Made by a program: the position numbers and the translations under genes. The notes beneath the pieces are model-generated. The model was not told the DNA's origin. It made no database searches and worked only from the letters and a program-made list of their open reading frames with translations. Of a stretch of DNA of 64,000 bases, positions 50,601-61,151 are shown piece by piece. The stretch is from Bacillota bacterium (GTDB taxonomy: Bacteria > Bacillota > Clostridia > DSM-8532), in NCBI GenBank assembly GCA_023443745.1, contig JAEZTB010000033.1:1-64000 (forward strand), in the 5' to 3' direction. Numbering within the stretch: the first letter of the stretch is position 1; every line of letters starts with the position of its first letter.

Positions 50601-50715
50601 GAGCTTGGAGATGGCTTCCATGGCGATGGGCATGCTGTTGGTGAGAATACCAGAGTTAAGGCCAAATCTGGAATCGTTAACCATATTATAGGCTTCTTCC
50701 ATGGTATCAAAGGGA
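50601..50715 (-). pseudogene. 115-bp aldehyde dehydrogenase gene fragment (direct repeat copy 1)
   Basis: Translates to FDTMEEAYNMVNDSRFGLNS and following, matching the aldehyde dehydrogenase at the right end. The DNA matches 63625-63739 with 8 mismatches in 115 bp and no gaps, same orientation. Seven of the differences are silent; one changes Asn to Ser. Nothing else of the dehydrogenase is present on either side. Confidence 0.9.
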
Positions 50716-50756
50716 TGGTCAACCAAAATAAGAATGTATTTCGTACAGTTTGAGCA

Positions 50757-52355
50757 CTATGTACAAAGTATTTGATATTTTTTATATTGCTCTTTCCATT
50801 CAGCAAATGCTATGCCTTCAAAGCGCTTAAACTGTCTATAAAAATGTTCAGAGTTATTAAATCCTACTTTTTCTATGATACTACTTATCCGCATGTTACT
50901 CGTTTTATATAGTAATTTAAATTTTTCAATTCTTTTTTTATTTATGTATTCACAAAAAGTGATTCCTTGGGTGTTCTTAAATAACTGTCCCAGGTAAGCA
51001 GCATTGATATAAAATAGCTTTCCCAGCAATGACAAACTTATATCTTTATAATAGTATTCATCAATATACTCAAGTATATGGCTAATAACATTGTCTTGCT
51101 TCTTGACACTAAGCATTATTGTATATTCACTGACATCATGACACTTTTTAATAAGCCATGATTCTAATAGCTTTATATCCGTACATACATTTTGAATCTC
51201 ATCTAATGTATCATAATTAAAAACCAGGTTTGATTCACCATTATACTTTTCTATCAAATTCGACATTTCAATCATTATACTTATTACTATTCCCTGAGCA
51301 ATTTCATCTAACAGATTTTTAAAATGATATGAATTTGTAAGCTTGCTAATTTCATATTCTATAGAATCTCTATTTGCATCTTCCACTGCATCTATCAACC
51401 CTTTAAAATCCAATTTCAGATCAACCCATAAACTTTTATCGTAAAGATAATTTTCGTATGATATCACTCTTGATTCCTGTTGTAGTCCATTACTCCTAAG
51501 TACTTTTTTAGCTTCATTTCTGGAACGCCTAATCTCATGCGGAGATTCTATAGCACTGCCGTAGCCTATGACTGCATTAACTTCAAAACGTTCGCTAATA
51601 TTATTACATATCAGTTTTAGAATTTCGTGTATATTATTTTTATTATATTTAAATATGCCTTTCCCTAAAAGCAATATTCCAATCAATCCATCATCATCAT
51701 AAACATATCCTAGATTAAATTGTTTAATATAATCTTCAATAGCTTTCCTTATATCTTTTTTTTTCATCTGATAATCTTCTAATTCTATTTGATTCTTACT
51801 CACTCTATTGTCCACACAAACCAATGCCACATTATATGAATCGCTTTCAAAACTCATTTCATACTTGACTAAACAATTTTCAACATATTTTATATCGCTG
51901 ACTCCACAAATAAAATCAAGTATCAGCTTGTTTTTAAAAGCATCTATTTTTACTATTTCCTCATTTCTTGTGATTTCTTCCTTATCTAATTCTCGCTTTA
52001 TGTTAAGGACCTGCTCTATCAGTTCTTCCGGTATCAGGGGTTTTAACAGAAACGCTCTCACCCCATATTCGATGGCTTTTTGGGCATAGCTGAATTCATT
52101 GTAACCACTTATTATAATGATCCTTGTGTCAAGATTGATATCCCGTATTTGTTTACTAAGTTCGAGGCCATCCATAACAGGCATTCTAATATCAGTAATA
52201 ACTAAATCAACTTTGTTCTCTTTTATCTTCTGTATGGCCTCTCTGCCATTCGATGCTGAACTCAAAATACTAAAACCATATTTACTCCAATCTATAATAA
52301 TACTTAACCCTCTGCATATTTTAATTTCATCGTCTACAAACAACACATTATACAT
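50757..52355 (-). CDS. YesN-type response regulator with AraC DNA-binding domain
   Basis: About 532 residues. The N-terminal receiver has VDDE, the phospho-acceptor Asp in LVITDIRMPVMDG, and the conserved Lys in LLKPLIPEE. A long middle region follows, then a C-terminal AraC-type HTH pair (DISLSLLGKLFYINAAYLGQ; MRISSIIEKVGFNNSEHFYR). The ATG at 52355 is chosen with GGAGG 8 nt upstream. It pairs with the sensor kinase 14 bp upstream and probably controls the adjacent carbohydrate operon. Confidence 0.92.
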   Translation of the reverse strand: MYNVLFVDDEIKICRGLSIIIDWSKYGFSILSSASNGREAIQKIKENKVDLVITDIRMPVMDGLELSKQIRDINLDTRIIIISGYNEFSYAQKAIEYGVRAFLLKPLIPEELIEQVLNIKRELDKEEITRNEEIVKIDAFKNKLILDFICGVSDIKYVENCLVKYEMSFESDSYNVALVCVDNRVSKNQIELEDYQMKKKDIRKAIEDYIKQFNLGYVYDDDGLIGILLLGKGIFKYNKNNIHEILKLICNNISERFEVNAVIGYGSAIESPHEIRRSRNEAKKVLRSNGLQQESRVISYENYLYDKSLWVDLKLDFKGLIDAVEDANRDSIEYEISKLTNSYHFKNLLDEIAQGIVISIMIEMSNLIEKYNGESNLVFNYDTLDEIQNVCTDIKLLESWLIKKCHDVSEYTIMLSVKKQDNVISHILEYIDEYYYKDISLSLLGKLFYINAAYLGQLFKNTQGITFCEYINKKRIEKFKLLYKTSNMRISSIIEKVGFNNSEHFYRQFKRFEGIAFAEWKEQYKKYQILCT

Positions 52356-52369
52356 TTGCTCCACCTCCG

Positions 52370-54133
52370 TTATTGGGATAAAGGAATGGTAACCGTTATA
52401 CTGGTGCCTATATTCAGGCTGCTCTCAATGCTTATACCATAATGCTCTCCATAGTATAATTTCAGCCTTTGATGTATGTTTTTTAAACCAATGCTTTTAC
52501 TTTGACTGCAATCAGATTCTTCTACAGCACATTTTATTCTTTCTAAATGCTCTTCACTAATTCCTATTCCATTATCCACTACAGTGACTTTCAAATCACT
52601 TCCTTCACGCTGGGCTGACAGATTTAAAATCCAGTTATCTTCCTTGAGCTCTAGACCATGATATATGGAATTCTCAACTATTGGCTGAATGGTAAACTTC
52701 GGTATTTGTATATCGTAATCAATTTCACAAATATTTATAAAATAACTTAATTTTTCTCCATACCTGAATTTTTGAACCTTAAGATAATTAAGTACAAGAT
52801 CGAGCTCCTTACTCAAACTGATTTTATCATTATCCCATTCAATACTCATTCTGAGAATTCTAGCAAAGCTTCTGACAATTTCACTGGTTTCTTTATCCCC
52901 ATAAGCTAATGAATTCATACTGACTGTCTCCATAGTATTGAACAAAAAGTGCGGATTAATCTGACTTTGTAAGGCATTAATTTCTGATTCCTTTTTTTTA
53001 ATTTCAAGATCCTTCATCTTCATTTTGGTTACATAAACTTCTGAAATCAGATTATCAATTCTTTCGATCATTTCCTTAAAGCTTCTTGATAGTTTACCAA
53101 TTTCATCATTTTGCTCGTAATCTACAAATACTTCAAATTTATTGTTATTTTTAATTCTACTCATATTTTTTGTCAGCATTCTAAGCCTTTTGGTTAGCTT
53201 AAAGGAAAAAATAAATATGAGCAAAAATGTTAAACCAAAAATTACAAGTGACCTAACTATAGTCAAATAAACGGTTCTATCCAAATCCGTAGTAATTAAT
53301 TTTGAAGACACTATTTCTACAAGCTGCCAACCATTCAAATAGCCATAATCAGATAAATTTTCCTGTAATATAATAACATCGTTTCCTTTTTGGTAAACTC
53401 CGTTTTCGTCAAAGACTCTGTATATTCCATTCTCCTCAGGGCTATTTTTATTTTGTATGTCTGCTTCTACATCGTCAGATGATGCAAATATTTGATTTGT
53501 CCGATCAATCAAGTAGAATTTTTTGCTCTTACCTTCTTCTCTCATCAAATTGTAGATTTCATCCATTTGAACTTCAATCCTTAAAACAAGGATTTTATCA
53601 TGTATCATATCTTTATAAAGTAATCTGCTGATTGCAAAGACTCTAATTCCTTTATCATTATAATAGGGCATGGATATATAATTCTTCCCATTTTCCAATA
53701 CAGCTTTTTTATACCAGTCTTTTTCCCTTACCAGACTATTAGCGTAGTAAATGACATTGTAATCTTGCACCAATGTCTTATTTGTGGTAAAGACTGTGAT
53801 ATGGACTGTTTCAGGTACTGCCATTTTTAGTTTTTTTGAAATAAATAATATATTATCAACATAAGTGTTCAAATATTCCGAGTCACTCGTATATTCTCTG
53901 TTAAGCAATTCAATAAATTGTGACTCAACAAGCATATTATCAGATATTTTTATGAAATTATTTAGCTTATTTACAACATTAATCTTGGCTTGTTTTAGAG
54001 TAGCAGCACTTACATAGTTTATATAATTTGAAATAATACTTCTTGTATTATGTATAAAGAAATAGCCTGTAATAAAAACAGGTAATATTGTTACAAACAA
54101 GTAAGAAAAAAGTAGTTTTTGATGCATTTTCAT
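52370..54133 (-). CDS. YesM-type sensor histidine kinase
   Basis: A 587-residue membrane kinase. Membrane helix 1 is at about 8-27, an extracellular sensor domain at 30-290, helix 2 at 293-311, then a HAMP segment. The phospho-acceptor His395 lies in SQINPHFLFNTMETVSM, followed by the ATPase motif VVDNGIGISEEH. This family senses extracellular sugars or cell-wall fragments in Firmicutes. It is transcribed ahead of its response regulator. Confidence 0.92.
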   Translation of the reverse strand: MKMHQKLLFSYLFVTILPVFITGYFFIHNTRSIISNYINYVSAATLKQAKINVVNKLNNFIKISDNMLVESQFIELLNREYTSDSEYLNTYVDNILFISKKLKMAVPETVHITVFTTNKTLVQDYNVIYYANSLVREKDWYKKAVLENGKNYISMPYYNDKGIRVFAISRLLYKDMIHDKILVLRIEVQMDEIYNLMREEGKSKKFYLIDRTNQIFASSDDVEADIQNKNSPEENGIYRVFDENGVYQKGNDVIILQENLSDYGYLNGWQLVEIVSSKLITTDLDRTVYLTIVRSLVIFGLTFLLIFIFSFKLTKRLRMLTKNMSRIKNNNKFEVFVDYEQNDEIGKLSRSFKEMIERIDNLISEVYVTKMKMKDLEIKKKESEINALQSQINPHFLFNTMETVSMNSLAYGDKETSEIVRSFARILRMSIEWDNDKISLSKELDLVLNYLKVQKFRYGEKLSYFINICEIDYDIQIPKFTIQPIVENSIYHGLELKEDNWILNLSAQREGSDLKVTVVDNGIGISEEHLERIKCAVEESDCSQSKSIGLKNIHQRLKLYYGEHYGISIESSLNIGTSITVTIPLSQ

Positions 54134-54304
54134 ATTTATTACTTTCGATAGAAACTTAATAATATGATCACCCTCTATTGTACTCTTAATCAGCCTTTCG
54201 GCTAATTCTCTTACTATTATACCAAAACCGTATCATAATTAAAAATTGAATTTTTAAGGAGATTATCTGCAATTAAAACAAAATAATCTCCTTAAGATTT
54301 CCAA
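54134..54304 (-). promoter_or_regulatory. Intergenic region between the GH42 and kinase genes: promoter-like box and inverted repeat
   Basis: A perfect 12-bp inverted repeat (TAAGGAGATTAT at 54255-54266, ATAATCTCCTTA at 54283-54294) follows the GH42 stop, perhaps a terminator. A minus-strand TATAAT (54216-54221) with a weak -35, and an AGCC-GAAA-GGCT tetraloop hairpin (54192-54203), precede the kinase gene. Confidence 0.5.
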
Positions 54305-56386
54305 TCAATTTTTATGCTTGATCGACAAAATCTTCAAACCATAACCGGATATTTCCATTATCCCTCTGGTCTCATTTTCTGCGATAATGTCAAAGTACGT
54401 TTCATCGCCCAAGTCAATTTCTTTATTTTCGGAAGAGTAATTCTGTATAAAAATAAAATCAACATTACAGGATGAACGTTTTTGTACAGTTACACCTTCA
54501 GGAATAGTACCATATAAAGCTTTCTTAAGATTTAAGTCATTCACCAGTTGTTGATAAAATTCATCCAGAAAATCATCATTATTTCTAAAAGCGATATAGT
54601 AAGTTTTCCCTTTTCCATATGCTTTAGCTGTTAAAGCAGGCATTCCTGCATAGAAATCATCTTTATAGGTGGCAAGAATCTCCGCGCCTTCCGCATGTAT
54701 GATTTCACAAAGATCCTTTACCACATATTCACCTAACAGGCCAAGACCATTATTTTTATTGATGATTACATAATTTTCATCATTCTCATAAAGACCATCT
54801 ATTTCTTCAGCCCAAATGCCTGCCAAATCTCTTAACGGACCAGGAAACCCTCCCAAAAAGCATAGATCGTTTTCATCTGTAATTCCACTCCAGTAAGTTA
54901 ATACTAAACACCCACCATTCTCTACAAAGTTCTTCATTTTTTCTGCTACACCTTCTCTTACCATGTATAGCATCGGTGCTATCAAGAGCTTATATTGTGA
55001 AAAATCCGTATCCATATCTATTACATCGGTTGCTATTCCCCTTTTCCACAACTGGTGATAATGGGCATGACAAGTCTCAAAATAGTTTTTCTTTTCTTTA
55101 CGCGGCCCTTGAGCATCATCTATAGCCCAGCTGTTTTCCCAGTCGTAAATAACAGCAGCTTGAGGATTGGTAACTGCGCCTGTCACCGGTTGAAGCTTAT
55201 CAAGTACTTTCCCAACTTGTGCTACTTCATTGAATACTCTGTTATTCTCATGCCCGCAGTGATCTACAACCGCTCCATGAAATTTTTCCGAAGATCCGCG
55301 GCTTTTACGCCATTGAAAATACTGAACCGTATCCGAGCCATGAGCTATTGCTTGTATAGATGCTAGCACATGCATACCGGGCCTTCTAAGCTTACCAACG
55401 GGCTGCCAGTTTGTAGCACTTGGTGAGCTCTCCATCATCATGAATGGTTTTCCGCCTTTCAATGCACGGTTTATATCATGAATGAATCCGCGTCTGCTAG
55501 CCTCCACCCAATTCGACCTCTCTCCGTGCCAGTAAGGATAATTGTCCCACGAAACCACATCAACATAGGGTGCGAATTTCCAGTAATTAATACATCCTTT
55601 AAAGATATTTACATAGTTATCAAAATTTGTTGTTACTGGAATATCAGTAGCAAATTTCCTAAGCGGTTCTATTTCACTTTTAAAGAAATCTATGGTCTGA
55701 TCTGTTACAAATCTCTTCCAGTCAAGGTTGAGTCCATGTAAGAAGTTTTCGCCATGAGGCGCCGGAGATTCAATTTGACTCCATTTACTATAAGTGTGAC
55801 TCCAAAAAGTGGTCCACCATGCTTTGTTTAAATTATCCAGATTACCCTCATATTTTTTCTTCAGCCACTCCCTGAATGCTTCCTGACACAGATCACAATG
55901 GCACTCCCCGCCATATTCATTGGATACATGCCACATGATGAGCCCGGGATGATCCTTATAACGTTCTGCCAGTTTACTGTTAATGATGTTTACCTTTTCA
56001 CGGTATAGGGGTGATGTCAGGCAGTGATTATGCCTTCTGCCATGAAGGTTCCTCACACGGTTCTCCTGAACGCGTAAAACCTCAGGATACTTCTCTGAGA
56101 GCCATGCAGGTCTTGCTCCGCTTGGGGTGGCCAGAATGGTATAAATATTATGGCTTGAAAGCTTATCCATAATATTATCCAGCCATCCAAACTCAAATTG
56201 TCCTTCCTCCGGCTCTAAATGCGACCATGAAAAAATACCCACCGACATTACGTTACAGCCCGCAAGCTTCATTAAACGTATATCTTCATCCCATATTTCA
56301 GGGGTATCTTTCCATTGTTCAGGGTTATAATCCGCACCATGAAGCAAGAAGTTACATTTACTTGATATAGGCTTGTATATTTCCAT
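54305..56386 (-). CDS. GH42 beta-galactosidase-like glycoside hydrolase
   Basis: A 693-residue enzyme with no signal peptide. The GH42 TIM barrel contains HGADYNPEQW, the acid/base Glu157 in WHVSNEYGGECHCDLC with its zinc-binding Cys cluster, and the nucleophile Glu319 in FMMMESSPSATNW. A trimerisation-like domain and a small C-terminal beta domain follow. It probably cleaves terminal beta-galactose (or alpha-arabinose) from imported oligosaccharides. It lies in an operon with the MATE, second glycosidase and ABC genes. Confidence 0.92.
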   Translation of the reverse strand: MEIYKPISSKCNFLLHGADYNPEQWKDTPEIWDEDIRLMKLAGCNVMSVGIFSWSHLEPEEGQFEFGWLDNIMDKLSSHNIYTILATPSGARPAWLSEKYPEVLRVQENRVRNLHGRRHNHCLTSPLYREKVNIINSKLAERYKDHPGLIMWHVSNEYGGECHCDLCQEAFREWLKKKYEGNLDNLNKAWWTTFWSHTYSKWSQIESPAPHGENFLHGLNLDWKRFVTDQTIDFFKSEIEPLRKFATDIPVTTNFDNYVNIFKGCINYWKFAPYVDVVSWDNYPYWHGERSNWVEASRRGFIHDINRALKGGKPFMMMESSPSATNWQPVGKLRRPGMHVLASIQAIAHGSDTVQYFQWRKSRGSSEKFHGAVVDHCGHENNRVFNEVAQVGKVLDKLQPVTGAVTNPQAAVIYDWENSWAIDDAQGPRKEKKNYFETCHAHYHQLWKRGIATDVIDMDTDFSQYKLLIAPMLYMVREGVAEKMKNFVENGGCLVLTYWSGITDENDLCFLGGFPGPLRDLAGIWAEEIDGLYENDENYVIINKNNGLGLLGEYVVKDLCEIIHAEGAEILATYKDDFYAGMPALTAKAYGKGKTYYIAFRNNDDFLDEFYQQLVNDLNLKKALYGTIPEGVTVQKRSSCNVDFIFIQNYSSENKEIDLGDETYFDIIAENETRGIMEISGYGLKILSIKHKN

Positions 56387-56405
56387 TGGCTAACCCCATT
56401 CCGCT

Positions 56406-57773
56406 TTATAAATCTGAAGCGGCTTCTTTAAAAATATTTTTCTTTTTATATATGATATAACTTAAAATAAACCTCAAGGTTTGATCGATACAAACGACTA
56501 TCCAAATAGAGATAATACTAAGATGAAAGTATTTAGTTAGAATAAGTGCAGCCGGAACCCGAATGCCCCAAAGGCCAATTCCTGCAATAAGCATTGGAAT
56601 TTTTGTAAAGCCCGCCCCCTTTATTGCCCCAGTGAAGACTCTCTGCAAATTTTGAGGAATCTGAACCAAGCCCATCAGTCTCAAATAGATGGCTCCCAGT
56701 CTTATAACCTCTTCATCGTCTGTCAGCAAACGCATAGCCACATGTGGGAAGAATAACAGAATGATTATTCCAATGCTTATTACGAGTATCGCTCCCTTGC
56801 TGATCTCTTTTATGTACTCCTTACCGAGCTTTTTGTTCATAGCACCCAAGGCCTGGCCGGTCAATGCTGTTGCGGCGAGGCCAAACCCCAGGGCGGGCAT
56901 TTCAGAAATAGATTCTGCCTGGAGACCCAATTGATTTGCTGCATACGATACTTCGCCAAATGATAAAATAACCCTGCCAAGTATGATGGATGCCAGTTGC
57001 CAAAATATTGTTTCAAATCCTGAAGGTATACCTATATTGAATATCTCTCCAACTTGCTTGATCTGAAGCTTAAAAAATGATGTGTTACGCATATTCCTCA
57101 AAATTCCATCTTTTCCAAACACGATATACAGCGCACACAGAGAGCTTATAAATTGAGCTGATATCAACGCGACAGCCGCTCCCTTCAGACCCATTCCATT
57201 AAAGCCCAATATGCCAAATATTAAAATATACCCGAGTGCAATGTTTACAAGGTTTAAAATTGTTGTAATCATAAGCGGTGTTTTTGTGTTACCCATACCC
57301 TGTAACGCCCCGTTAACATTCAAGACAATACTCAAAAAAGGCAACCCGAACGACACAGTCCTTATGTATCCTATGGCATGAGCCATTACGTTTGGTTTTG
57401 GATTAAAAATACTCAAAATGGCTCCAGCATGCCAATAAATGACTTGTTGTAAAATAAGTACCAAAATAAAACTGGATATCATTGTTTGCTGTACGACTCT
57501 TTCCAACTTGTCTGTATCTCCGGCACCATAAGCTTTTGCCACAAGCACGGTTCCGCCTAATGATAGTCCTTTAAACAAACTCCAAGCTATCCCGATGATC
57601 AAAGAGCATATACCTTGGGCAGCAACAGCTGTATTGCTTATTCTCGATATCATCGCCATTGAAACAAGTCCAACAGTCATCTGTAATATGTTTTCACCTA
57701 TGACCGGTATAATCATCGCATATATTTTTTTTCTGATATCTTTCTTTGTCATATCCCTATTAACAATACTCAT
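56406..57773 (-). CDS. MATE family efflux transporter
   Basis: A 455-residue membrane protein with about 12 hydrophobic helices and MATE features such as MIIPVIGENILQMTVGLVSM and VAKAYGAGDTDKLERVV. MATE proteins export cations, drugs or metabolites against sodium or protons. Its start overlaps the preceding glycosidase gene by 14 bp without a strong ribosome site, so translation is coupled. A MATE inside a carbohydrate operon is uncommon. Confidence 0.9.
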   Translation of the reverse strand: MSIVNRDMTKKDIRKKIYAMIIPVIGENILQMTVGLVSMAMISRISNTAVAAQGICSLIIGIAWSLFKGLSLGGTVLVAKAYGAGDTDKLERVVQQTMISSFILVLILQQVIYWHAGAILSIFNPKPNVMAHAIGYIRTVSFGLPFLSIVLNVNGALQGMGNTKTPLMITTILNLVNIALGYILIFGILGFNGMGLKGAAVALISAQFISSLCALYIVFGKDGILRNMRNTSFFKLQIKQVGEIFNIGIPSGFETIFWQLASIILGRVILSFGEVSYAANQLGLQAESISEMPALGFGLAATALTGQALGAMNKKLGKEYIKEISKGAILVISIGIIILLFFPHVAMRLLTDDEEVIRLGAIYLRLMGLVQIPQNLQRVFTGAIKGAGFTKIPMLIAGIGLWGIRVPAALILTKYFHLSIISIWIVVCIDQTLRFILSYIIYKKKNIFKEAASDL

Positions 57774-59460
57774 TAGCCAACACCAAAAATACGCTTGCGG
57801 CCCACGTATGCCCTCTGTCTCTAAGACCTGCTCCTGTCAATGCATTGTAATTCTCCGCCATACCGCTTTTTAATGCCATATTGCAGTATTTTTGAGCTAA
57901 TGCTTGAGAGAAATTTTTCTCTCCAATAGAAGCCAATGCATCACAAAAAAGCATGACGACAGGAGGCCATATGGCACCTCTCCAATATCCGTCCTCAATA
58001 TATAAGTCGCTGCTGATACTCTCAGACCCAAGCCCATATTCAGTCAAGAACCTGTTTTCCTGCTTCAGATCATTTACCAGACAGTTTATGACATCCTTCG
58101 GCAGGCGCTCTCCCAAAATTAATGGTATATAGAGCTGTAAGCTTTCCGATTCTATTGGTTTATGAGTTCCGGATATATTGGATGTAAACCGGCGACCATC
58201 CCAGAAATGTTCGAGCATTGCTTTTAAAGTCGCTTCCGTTCTCTCTTCCCAATGCTTGGCCTCCGAATTCAATCCCAACATAGATGCAATTCGTTCTAAA
58301 ACTTCCATCTGCAATACTAAAAAAGCTGCTAAATCAGGACTTTCTACAGGAATCCCATCCTTAAAAATAGTGCTGTTATCCCAACCGCTATCATTTCCAT
58401 GATTATATTGTGGAATTCCATCATGATCATGATCACAGAAATTAAACCACCAATCTGTCCATAAACATAAAGGTTTATAAATTTCCTTAAGATAGGCTTC
58501 CTGTGAAATATACCCTCTCTGCATCATCCAATTCAGTATCCATCCCTGTATAGGCGGCTTGCAAAAATTCCTCAAAATTTTCCTGTCATTCATCAGGTCA
58601 GGAAATACACCTGAGCTGTGCTGATGATCAACAAATATCATTAGTTGATCCCAGGCCAATTCAGGGTTATTCTTTGCCAAAGCCATTGCGTTAAAGCAAT
58701 TGTCCCAGCTCCATATACTATCCATGGAGTTTTTTGACATAAGAACCGCAGGTCTTTTTAAAAATCCTTCCGGATGGACAGTGCATGACCACAATAAATA
58801 GGTGGCCAGTTCTCTGCCATTTCTCAATGATTCATCTGCTTCAAGTGTTTTACTTAGCCACAGACTAAATTCATCTTCCACCTTAGCAATTGCAGCATCA
58901 AAGTCTTCAAAATCAGGCTTGCCTGTATAGGATACATCAAATTCTTCTATTGCAGCCTCAAAATTTCCGTTTTTTTCTTCAGCCCGGAAATCAAAAACGA
59001 TAGACTCAGAGGTGTCAATCTTAAAAGGAGCGGTCACTTCAGCTCTTCCAGCCAATAAATGTATCATCAGGTTAAACTGCAGTTGGCTCGAATTAAGCAT
59101 CCATTGGGTACTGCTTTCAGTAACAAGATAGTCATATCGTGATGTTGTCCTTGCTAAGCGCAAGCCTGCACCATTACCTTTAATACGTATCAGGTTATGC
59201 TCGGATATGCAGATATCCACGTAGCCATTTTTACATTCCAGTCTTAACTTTGAAGGTGTAACAGTATATTTATAAGGAACAATTTGATCATCTATCAGCA
59301 ACTCTATATCAAAAATATTACTATTCCTTATACTGCCATGGTTGCTGTTTAAATATAACCCGGGTTTTTGGCTGCCTCCATTTTTATCCACATCCATGGC
59401 ACGTATGGAAAAGTATGAACCAAACCTTGAAAATGGAACATGATTTAAGTCAAACTGCAT
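57760..59460 (-). CDS. MGH1-like (alpha/alpha)6 glycoside hydrolase
   Basis: A 566-residue protein of the GH63/GH37-like glucosidase group. An N-terminal beta domain is followed by an (alpha/alpha)6 barrel with SIWSWDNCFNAMAL, PPIQGWILNWMM, NHGNDSGWDNST, GYWRGAIWPPVVM and AGLRDRGHTWAAS; acidic residues in these blocks are likely catalytic. No signal peptide, so it acts on imported sugars. The exact linkage is unclear (alpha-glucoside, mannosylglycerate or similar). GGGAG precedes the ATG. Confidence 0.8.
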   Translation of the reverse strand: MQFDLNHVPFSRFGSYFSIRAMDVDKNGGSQKPGLYLNSNHGSIRNSNIFDIELLIDDQIVPYKYTVTPSKLRLECKNGYVDICISEHNLIRIKGNGAGLRLARTTSRYDYLVTESSTQWMLNSSQLQFNLMIHLLAGRAEVTAPFKIDTSESIVFDFRAEEKNGNFEAAIEEFDVSYTGKPDFEDFDAAIAKVEDEFSLWLSKTLEADESLRNGRELATYLLWSCTVHPEGFLKRPAVLMSKNSMDSIWSWDNCFNAMALAKNNPELAWDQLMIFVDHQHSSGVFPDLMNDRKILRNFCKPPIQGWILNWMMQRGYISQEAYLKEIYKPLCLWTDWWFNFCDHDHDGIPQYNHGNDSGWDNSTIFKDGIPVESPDLAAFLVLQMEVLERIASMLGLNSEAKHWEERTEATLKAMLEHFWDGRRFTSNISGTHKPIESESLQLYIPLILGERLPKDVINCLVNDLKQENRFLTEYGLGSESISSDLYIEDGYWRGAIWPPVVMLFCDALASIGEKNFSQALAQKYCNMALKSGMAENYNALTGAGLRDRGHTWAASVFLVLANEYC

Positions 59461-59557
59461 TTATATCACTCTCCCTGCTCATTTTAAGATATAGCTGCCG
59501 GTCAATGCCAGCAGCTATATCTTCATGTAGCTTTAATTCATTTGCTTATCAATAACG

Positions 59558-61132
59558 TCATTTTATCGCTTCATACTTTTGTGTCATCCATGCTTCAAGT
59601 TTTGAAAGGCCCATTGCTTCCAGCTTGTTTAACATATCATTGTATGCACTGTCAAATTCAGCTTCAGACTTTGCTGCGATCAGCTTTACGCTATTTACCT
59701 TCTCGTAATCAACCACTTTTTTATAAATGACACTTTCGTCAATATCACCGTTAGGTATAACCAGAGCATGAAGTGGTTTGAAAGCATAATTATTTTTAAC
59801 TACAGTCAGCCAATCTGTCAGTTCCTGATCATGAGGATTATAGTTCCATACCCCTTCAGTTTTTGAAGAAATAACCCATGCCCAAGCCATATTGCCTACA
59901 GTTCTTACCATATTATCATAATCATTTTTAAGCTCAACCATCTTCGGAGTCAGGTCAGGATATCCATCTGAAGACAAAGTGTAATGTTCACCCTCTATGC
60001 CCCAGCAAGCTAATTTCTGTCCTTCATCACTTCTTAAAAACTGTATAAACTTAATGGCCTTATCCTGCTTTGTGCTATTTTTTGTAATATATGGTCCGGC
60101 CCATCCGATTCCATCACTTACAACGGAATAATCCTCACTTAAAACATTAGATAAAATCTTTAATTTGTAGTTTGAATTTGCTTTTTTAAATGCCTCATTG
60201 CTCTTTCCGGTTTGATCCGTAGCAGCTACACAGGAAAAGGCATTTCCGCTAAATACATCCTGTTGAAAATCTTCAACTTTATATACCAGTGATTCTGATG
60301 AAATATAACCACTTCTATATAATTCGTTCATATACTTATATGTTTCAACATATTTAGGATCCCTTACCTGGTAAAGAATTTTTCCATTTTCTTCATAAAC
60401 ACCAGTTGACCCTGACTTTACTCCAAAAACCTGCTTAAAATAATCGGATCTGTAATCAGCCCTTAAAGCTAATGCATTCATATTCGGGAATTTCTCTTTT
60501 ACCATTCCTAAAACATTTTTAAAATCATCAAGTGAATTTATCGCCGGATTTCCAATCTGCTCCATTATATCCTGACGCAAGTGGAGTGTGGCCGCACCAG
60601 GAAGTCCCACAAATCTTGGATTTTTTTCTGCATATTCCTCAGGGGTCGCATATGCATTTTTAATTGTATAGAACTTACCGTCCTCCATAGTATTATTTTT
60701 TATGATAATATCTTCCACCTTAAAGTCAGGCGCATATTTTTCAATCAGTTCATTAAATGAAACACATTGTTTTACAAGATCTGCTTCAACTTTTTTAGAC
60801 CCATTATACACGATATCCGGTAAATCGCCCGATGCAATGAGTATTGGCAATTGGTTTTCATCTGCCGCTTTTGTCACTTTTAATGTAACCCCGGTCCTTT
60901 TGGTTATTTCTTCGTCAACCGGACGTCCACCAAAAGAATCAACCCAATACCAATCCATGTTAATAAACACAGAAAGAGTTACCGGCTCAGTAGCATTGGA
61001 GCCTTTGTCCCCGTCACTTGTAGCAGTTGGGTTTGTGTCATTCTGAGGCGTACCTGAGGAACCGCATGCCGTTAACACAATCGACAGGGTGATTACGATT
61101 GAAATAAGAATACCATACCACTTTTTTTTCAT
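59558..61132 (-). CDS. Extracellular solute-binding lipoprotein (LipO/YtcQ type)
   Basis: About 524 residues. The lipoprotein signal ISIVITLSIVLTAC has a lipobox Cys. The large two-lobe fold has WYWVDSFGGRPVDEEITKRT, LPDIVYNGSK and SDGIGWAGPYITKNSTKQDK, typical of binding proteins paired with LplB/YtcP permeases. The ATG at 61132 has GGAGG 8 nt upstream. It probably binds the oligosaccharide later cut by the two glycosidases. Confidence 0.9.
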   Translation of the reverse strand: MKKKWYGILISIVITLSIVLTACGSSGTPQNDTNPTATSDGDKGSNATEPVTLSVFINMDWYWVDSFGGRPVDEEITKRTGVTLKVTKAADENQLPILIASGDLPDIVYNGSKKVEADLVKQCVSFNELIEKYAPDFKVEDIIIKNNTMEDGKFYTIKNAYATPEEYAEKNPRFVGLPGAATLHLRQDIMEQIGNPAINSLDDFKNVLGMVKEKFPNMNALALRADYRSDYFKQVFGVKSGSTGVYEENGKILYQVRDPKYVETYKYMNELYRSGYISSESLVYKVEDFQQDVFSGNAFSCVAATDQTGKSNEAFKKANSNYKLKILSNVLSEDYSVVSDGIGWAGPYITKNSTKQDKAIKFIQFLRSDEGQKLACWGIEGEHYTLSSDGYPDLTPKMVELKNDYDNMVRTVGNMAWAWVISSKTEGVWNYNPHDQELTDWLTVVKNNYAFKPLHALVIPNGDIDESVIYKKVVDYEKVNSVKLIAAKSEAEFDSAYNDMLNKLEAMGLSKLEAWMTQKYEAIK

Positions 61133-61151
61133 TACAAATTCCTCCACTCAT

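Noticed and set aside
50504..50806. 100-codon frame as a hypothetical protein
   Set aside because: It reads the dehydrogenase fragment in the wrong frame and only its last third is a plausible coding remnant.
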